DNA of 9,472 nt, taken from Candidatus Babeliales bacterium. GTDB lineage: Bacteria > Babelota > Babeliae > Babelales > Vermiphilaceae. Where the stretch lies: NCBI GenBank assembly GCA_020053845.1, contig JAGVMI010000120.1:1-9472 (forward strand), written 5' to 3'. Under the pieces are notes generated by a model. That model saw nothing but the letters and a program-made list of their open reading frames with translations. It did not search any database and had not been told where the DNA came from. The position numbers and the translations under genes were made by a program. Positions 6,612 to 9,472 of the stretch are shown here, piece by piece (positions within the stretch are counted from its first letter, which is position 1; each line of letters starts with the position of its first letter).

Positions 6612-7382
6612 TCAGTTTAGGAGCAGAACGAGCTGTTCTTGTATCCCTTTATTGCCTGCCACGCACGATGTAGAGACTTTTTCCACCAATGGACCATCAA
6701 AAGTACCCACTTTTCCCCCCGCTTCGGTTACAAGCAGAACCCCCGCTGCCAGATCCCACCAAGAGGCATCTGCGTATAGGGCACCATCAAAAGCACCCAT
6801 TGCCACATGGGCAAGGTCTAAAGCTATAGCCCCGGGATAACGCATACCACTCACCACTTGAGCTATCCTGTTGGCCAGCCCCAAGGCATCAGGTATGGCG
6901 TTCCTACGGTAGGGCAGTGCTGTAACTACAAAGCTACGCTCTATAGCCTGTACCTGAGAAACTTGCAGGCGCTTTCCATTGCACCAAGCACCCTTGCCCC
7001 GCTGGGCGAAGAAAAACTGGTCTGCAAAGGGATAGTATATGGCACCACACTGCACCTGTCCATCATACATCAGCCCCACCGATACGCAAAAGTAGGAAAG
7101 CCCATGGGCAAAGTTACTCGTACCATCAAGTGGATCAATCACCCAGCAGTAAGGACTGTCGGTTGTTTTACGTCCAGATTCTTCTGCAAGAAATCCCGCC
7201 CCTTGGATCAAAGGGGTAAGTTGCTCGATAAGATACTGCTCACTTGCCTTATCAGCAATGGTCACGGTACTAGAATCAGCCTTAAGCTCTTGCTTGAGAT
7301 CCTTACCTTGATAATCAAGAATAATACCTCCAGCACGACGTACTATCGGCTCAAGCAAGGATGCCCACTCACCTTGGCACAT
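6612..7382 (-). CDS. Inositol monophosphatase family phosphatase
   Basis: A 256-residue, Mg2+-dependent sugar or inositol phosphatase (SuhB/IMPase family; typical length 250-270). The metal-site motifs are intact: AEES (66-69), WVIDPLDGTSNF (80-91, with D83 and D86 as ligands) and WWDLAAG (208-214, with D210). The YPGAIALDLAHVAMGAFDG stretch (182-200) is the usual one before the last motif. The substrate cannot be told from sequence; myo-inositol-1-phosphate, histidinol phosphate and NADP phosphatases share this fold. The start ATG has a good ribosome binding site, AAAGGGAA (7393-7386). It lies 23 bp after ftsH on the same strand and is probably cotranscribed. A W-W doublet before the third metal motif is the only slight departure noticed. 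Confidence 0.9.
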   Translation of the reverse strand: MCQGEWASLLEPIVRRAGGIILDYQGKDLKQELKADSSTVTIADKASEQYLIEQLTPLIQGAGFLAEESGRKTTDSPYCWVIDPLDGTSNFAHGLSYFCVSVGLMYDGQVQCGAIYYPFADQFFFAQRGKGAWCNGKRLQVSQVQAIERSFVVTALPYRRNAIPDALGLANRIAQVVSGMRYPGAIALDLAHVAMGAFDGALYADASWWDLAAGVLLVTEAGGKVGTFDGPLVEKVSTSCVAGNKGIQEQLVLLLN

Positions 7383-7405
7383 AGCTTCCCTTTGCGCACA
7401 ACGTA

Positions 7406-9232
7406 CTAAAAGCGATGCTCAACGCGAGGCTCTATGCCAAGCAGCTCATAAATTTCACTGGCAAACATCGTCTCTCTTTCAAGCAATGCTTGTGCTAATG
7501 CATCAAGCTTATCCCGATGCGCATCAAGCAAATCACGCGCACGCTTAGCACTGTCTTCCATAATACGGTAGACCGCTTCATCGATTTTTTCTGCAGTACG
7601 CTCAGAATACTCAAACTCACCATGGCGCTGGGTATAAATAATGGGCCCTAGATAAGACATACCGTAGAGACATACCATTTTGCGTGCAATCTCAGTTGCA
7701 GCCACAAGATCGCTGTATGCACCCGTTGTTTCAATACCAAACACGAGCTCCTCAGCCGCACGTCCACCCAAAGCTGCTGCTATGGAAGCAAGCATTTCCT
7801 CTTTGGTAGTTGTGTACTTCTCACGCTCAGGCAGCGAATGCGTAACGCCAAGCGCCCTACCTCGTGGAATAATAGTAACCTTATGCAGCGGATCAGTGTG
7901 TTCTGGAACCAAAAGGCGTACGAGCGCATGCCCTGCCTCATGATATGAAGTAATTTTGCGATCTTCTTCGGTAAGCGCAATAGTTTTTATTTCTTTACCA
8001 AGCAATACCTTATCGCGCGCTTCTTCGAAATCTTTCGTAGTAACTTCAGCTTGATTGTTTTTCGATGCAATGATCGCAGCTTCATTGATCAAGTTTGCAA
8101 GATCAGCACCTGAAAATCCTGGCGTACCTCGTGCAATCTTTTTAAGATCAACGTCTGTGGCAATTTTCACTGATCGTGCATGCACTCCAAGAATTTCTTC
8201 GCGGCTTGCAAGATCCGGATAGGGAACTTCAACGCGCTTATCAAAACGTCCGGGACGCAGCAATGCAATATCAAGAACATCAGCACGGTTGGTAGCTGCT
8301 ATGACAATTACCGAGCCGCCAGTAGTCTGAAAGCCATCCATTTCGGTGAGCAGCTGATTAAGCGTTTGATCGCGTTCTTCATGACCGCCGCCAATACCGC
8401 CTGTACGCTGCCTACCAATAGCATCAATTTCATCGATAAAGATAATGCTTGGAGAATATTTACGCGCCTGCGCAAATAGATCTCTCACACGCGCAGCACC
8501 CACACCGACAAATACTTCGATAAAATCTGAACCGCTCACACTAAAGAACGGACAATTTGCTTCACCTGCAACTGCCCGAGCTAGCAATGTTTTACCATTA
8601 CCAGGAGCACCCACAAGCAACACGCCACGGGTCATTTTAGCGCCAAGACGTTCGTACTTTTCAGGATTTTTGAGAAAGTCGACAACGTCTTGCAGCTCTT
8701 CTTTCGCTTCTGCTGCACCCGCTACCGAATTGAATGTTTCTTTGATCGTTGATGGCATGAAAAGCCGTGCACGACTTTTCCCCATGGAAAAGATATTCCC
8801 GCCACCGCTATTGCTATTGTTGGAGCCACGTGCTTGACGCATTACATACCATAATGCAGCAAGTGCTATTAGCACTGAAATGAGCGGTAAAATGTACCAT
8901 ATGCTCAGCTGTCCAGCTTGGCCACCTATTGAAAACTCTACTTGATGTGAGCGTAAGAAGTTCCATTCTTGTGGATGAGCTGGTGCAATTGTTTCAAAAC
9001 GACTGCCGTCTTTAAGCACACCGTAGATTTCACTACCTGCTATTTGCACATGCTTCACTTGCGAACGCTCAACTTTATCAAGGAACGTTGAGTACGCAAT
9101 GCTCTGGATATGTCTGCTATAATCTGTTAGGCGATATAAGATAGCTAATGAGCCAACTAAAATAATAGTCGCGATAAAAAGATTGCGCGGCCCACTACTC
9201 ATAAACGGGTTACCTGGTCGTTTCTTTTTCAT
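7406..9232 (-). CDS. ftsH: ATP-dependent zinc metalloprotease FtsH
   Basis: A membrane-bound hexameric AAA+ protease that degrades damaged membrane proteins and some regulators. The 608 residues are within the usual 600-650. Two transmembrane segments (about 17-34 and 111-131) flank a short periplasmic domain. The AAA+ module has Walker A GAPGNGKT (208-215; GPPGTGKT is more common), the pore loop FVGVGA (241-246), Walker B IIFIDEID (263-270) and the second region of homology with R327 and R330. The protease domain has HEAGH (431-435) and the third zinc ligand D508 (TTGAYSD). The N terminus MKKKRPGNPF gives a positive-inside start. The ATG at 9232 is preceded only by a weak GAGTGA ribosome binding site. 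It heads the unit that includes the phosphatase gene. Confidence 0.97.
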   Translation of the reverse strand: MKKKRPGNPFMSSGPRNLFIATIILVGSLAILYRLTDYSRHIQSIAYSTFLDKVERSQVKHVQIAGSEIYGVLKDGSRFETIAPAHPQEWNFLRSHQVEFSIGGQAGQLSIWYILPLISVLIALAALWYVMRQARGSNNSNSGGGNIFSMGKSRARLFMPSTIKETFNSVAGAAEAKEELQDVVDFLKNPEKYERLGAKMTRGVLLVGAPGNGKTLLARAVAGEANCPFFSVSGSDFIEVFVGVGAARVRDLFAQARKYSPSIIFIDEIDAIGRQRTGGIGGGHEERDQTLNQLLTEMDGFQTTGGSVIVIAATNRADVLDIALLRPGRFDKRVEVPYPDLASREEILGVHARSVKIATDVDLKKIARGTPGFSGADLANLINEAAIIASKNNQAEVTTKDFEEARDKVLLGKEIKTIALTEEDRKITSYHEAGHALVRLLVPEHTDPLHKVTIIPRGRALGVTHSLPEREKYTTTKEEMLASIAAALGGRAAEELVFGIETTGAYSDLVAATEIARKMVCLYGMSYLGPIIYTQRHGEFEYSERTAEKIDEAVYRIMEDSAKRARDLLDAHRDKLDALAQALLERETMFASEIYELLGIEPRVEHRF

Positions 9233-9263
9233 AGTTCACTCGATTATAAGATTTCTTAAGTCT

Positions 9264-9293
9264 TTTACACGCAGGTATGACTTTCCTTATAGT
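9264..9293 (+). promoter_or_regulatory. Predicted promoter for the gene at the right edge
   Basis: TTTACA (9264-9269) and TATAGT (9288-9293) each match the sigma-70 consensus at five of six positions, with an 18-bp spacer. The site points away from ftsH, into the open frame at the end of the window. Transcription would start near 9300. Confidence 0.4.
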
Positions 9294-9376
9294 GTAGTAA
9301 AGCAGGCATACTCTGTCGATATAAGAAGCTTATGATACACGTAACACTAATGGAAACTGTTGATAAAAAGGTGACC

Positions 9377-9472
9377 ATGAAGGATAGGTGTATGCAGCAG
9401 TTTCCTCACCAGCAATGTAGTGTCGATCGCCTGTTGCAAGATGCTGAATGGCAAGGCGTGCTTTCTTTGCAG
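9377..9472 (+). CDS. Unidentified protein, N-terminal part only
   Basis: An open frame runs off the right edge. The frame has no stop from 9293 onward; ATG codons occur at 9332, 9350, 9377 and 9392. The ATG at 9377 is preferred because AAAAAGG (9365-9371) lies 5 bases upstream, but 9332 and 9392 remain possible. The 32 visible residues (MKDRCMQQFPHQQ...) are not enough to recognise a family. The gene is divergent from ftsH, across an intergenic region of about 100-145 bp. Continuation beyond the window would be needed to confirm that it is coding. Confidence 0.4.
   Translation, partial: MKDRCMQQFPHQQCSVDRLLQDAEWQGVLSLQ

Noticed and set aside
6481..6840. Open frame of 119 residues on the + strand
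   Set aside because: It runs antisense across the L28 start, the rpmB promoter and the 3' end of the phosphatase gene, with no ribosome binding site and low-complexity Ser/Arg-rich content.
6858..7409. Open frame of 183 residues on the + strand
   Set aside because: It lies antisense to the clear phosphatase gene, whose metal-site motifs fix the coding strand; the translated product has no recognisable domain.
9243..9248. TATAAT on the - strand as the ftsH -10 box
   Set aside because: It is only 10 bases from the ATG and has no good -35 (best is GTGTAA, three of six), which would give a nearly leaderless mRNA. It is not listed as a feature, though it may still be real.
1..9472. dif-like site, CRISPR array, tRNA or insertion sequence
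   Set aside because: Reading both strands gave no 28-bp dif-like palindrome, no regularly spaced repeats, no tRNA-like cloverleaf and no terminal inverted repeats around a transposase.

Overview
The window looks like a stretch of Gram-negative bacterial chromosome with moderate GC. Housekeeping genes make up both ends, and a small block of secreted, unfamiliar proteins sits in the middle. The lineage cannot be fixed from the sequence alone. The compact tail-to-head genes, the zinc-ribbon form of ribosomal protein L28, the degenerate sigma-54-activator-like protein and the secreted polymorphic-toxin-like protein would suit a host-associated lineage such as Dependentiae (TM6/Babeliae). That assignment is a low-confidence inference.

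Left block, + strand, 2-3386: one tight operon. It holds the 3' part of an enhancer-binding-protein-like regulator whose visible AAA+ catalytic residues have been replaced, then a tyrosine recombinase of the XerC/XerD type with all six catalytic residues, then a class B penicillin-binding protein (PBP2/MrdA type). Spacing is 8 bp between the first two genes and a 4-bp ATGA overlap between the last two.

Middle block, + strand, 3387-5990: a predicted promoter just after the PBP2 stop, a small exported or membrane hypothetical protein, and a 538-residue protein with a signal peptide, a Cys/His-rich helical body and a C-terminal bacterial EndoU-like ribonuclease domain. Overlapping its stop by 4 bp (ATGA) is a 128-residue acidic protein, read here as the cognate immunity protein. 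GC falls from about 47-48% in the body to about 39% in the EndoU domain and immunity gene, with the step at about position 5160, which is also the domain boundary. A strong bidirectional terminator closes the block.

Right block, - strand, 9232 down to 6015: ftsH, an inositol-monophosphatase family gene 23 bp downstream of it, then rpmB and rpsT behind a good predicted promoter. At the far right a divergent promoter and the first codons of an unidentified + strand gene run off the window.

The main point of interest is the toxin-immunity pair: an EndoU effector with its own Sec-type signal and no visible CDI, T6SS or Rhs delivery features, apparently assembled by swapping a low-GC toxin/immunity cassette onto a resident secreted body. 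The pseudo-enzyme-like regulator at the left edge and the KTS (instead of KTG/KSG) motif of PBP2 are secondary oddities. No tRNA, rRNA, CRISPR, insertion sequence or dif-like site was seen. No gene-free stretch exceeds 300 bases; the longest are about 90-145 bp.
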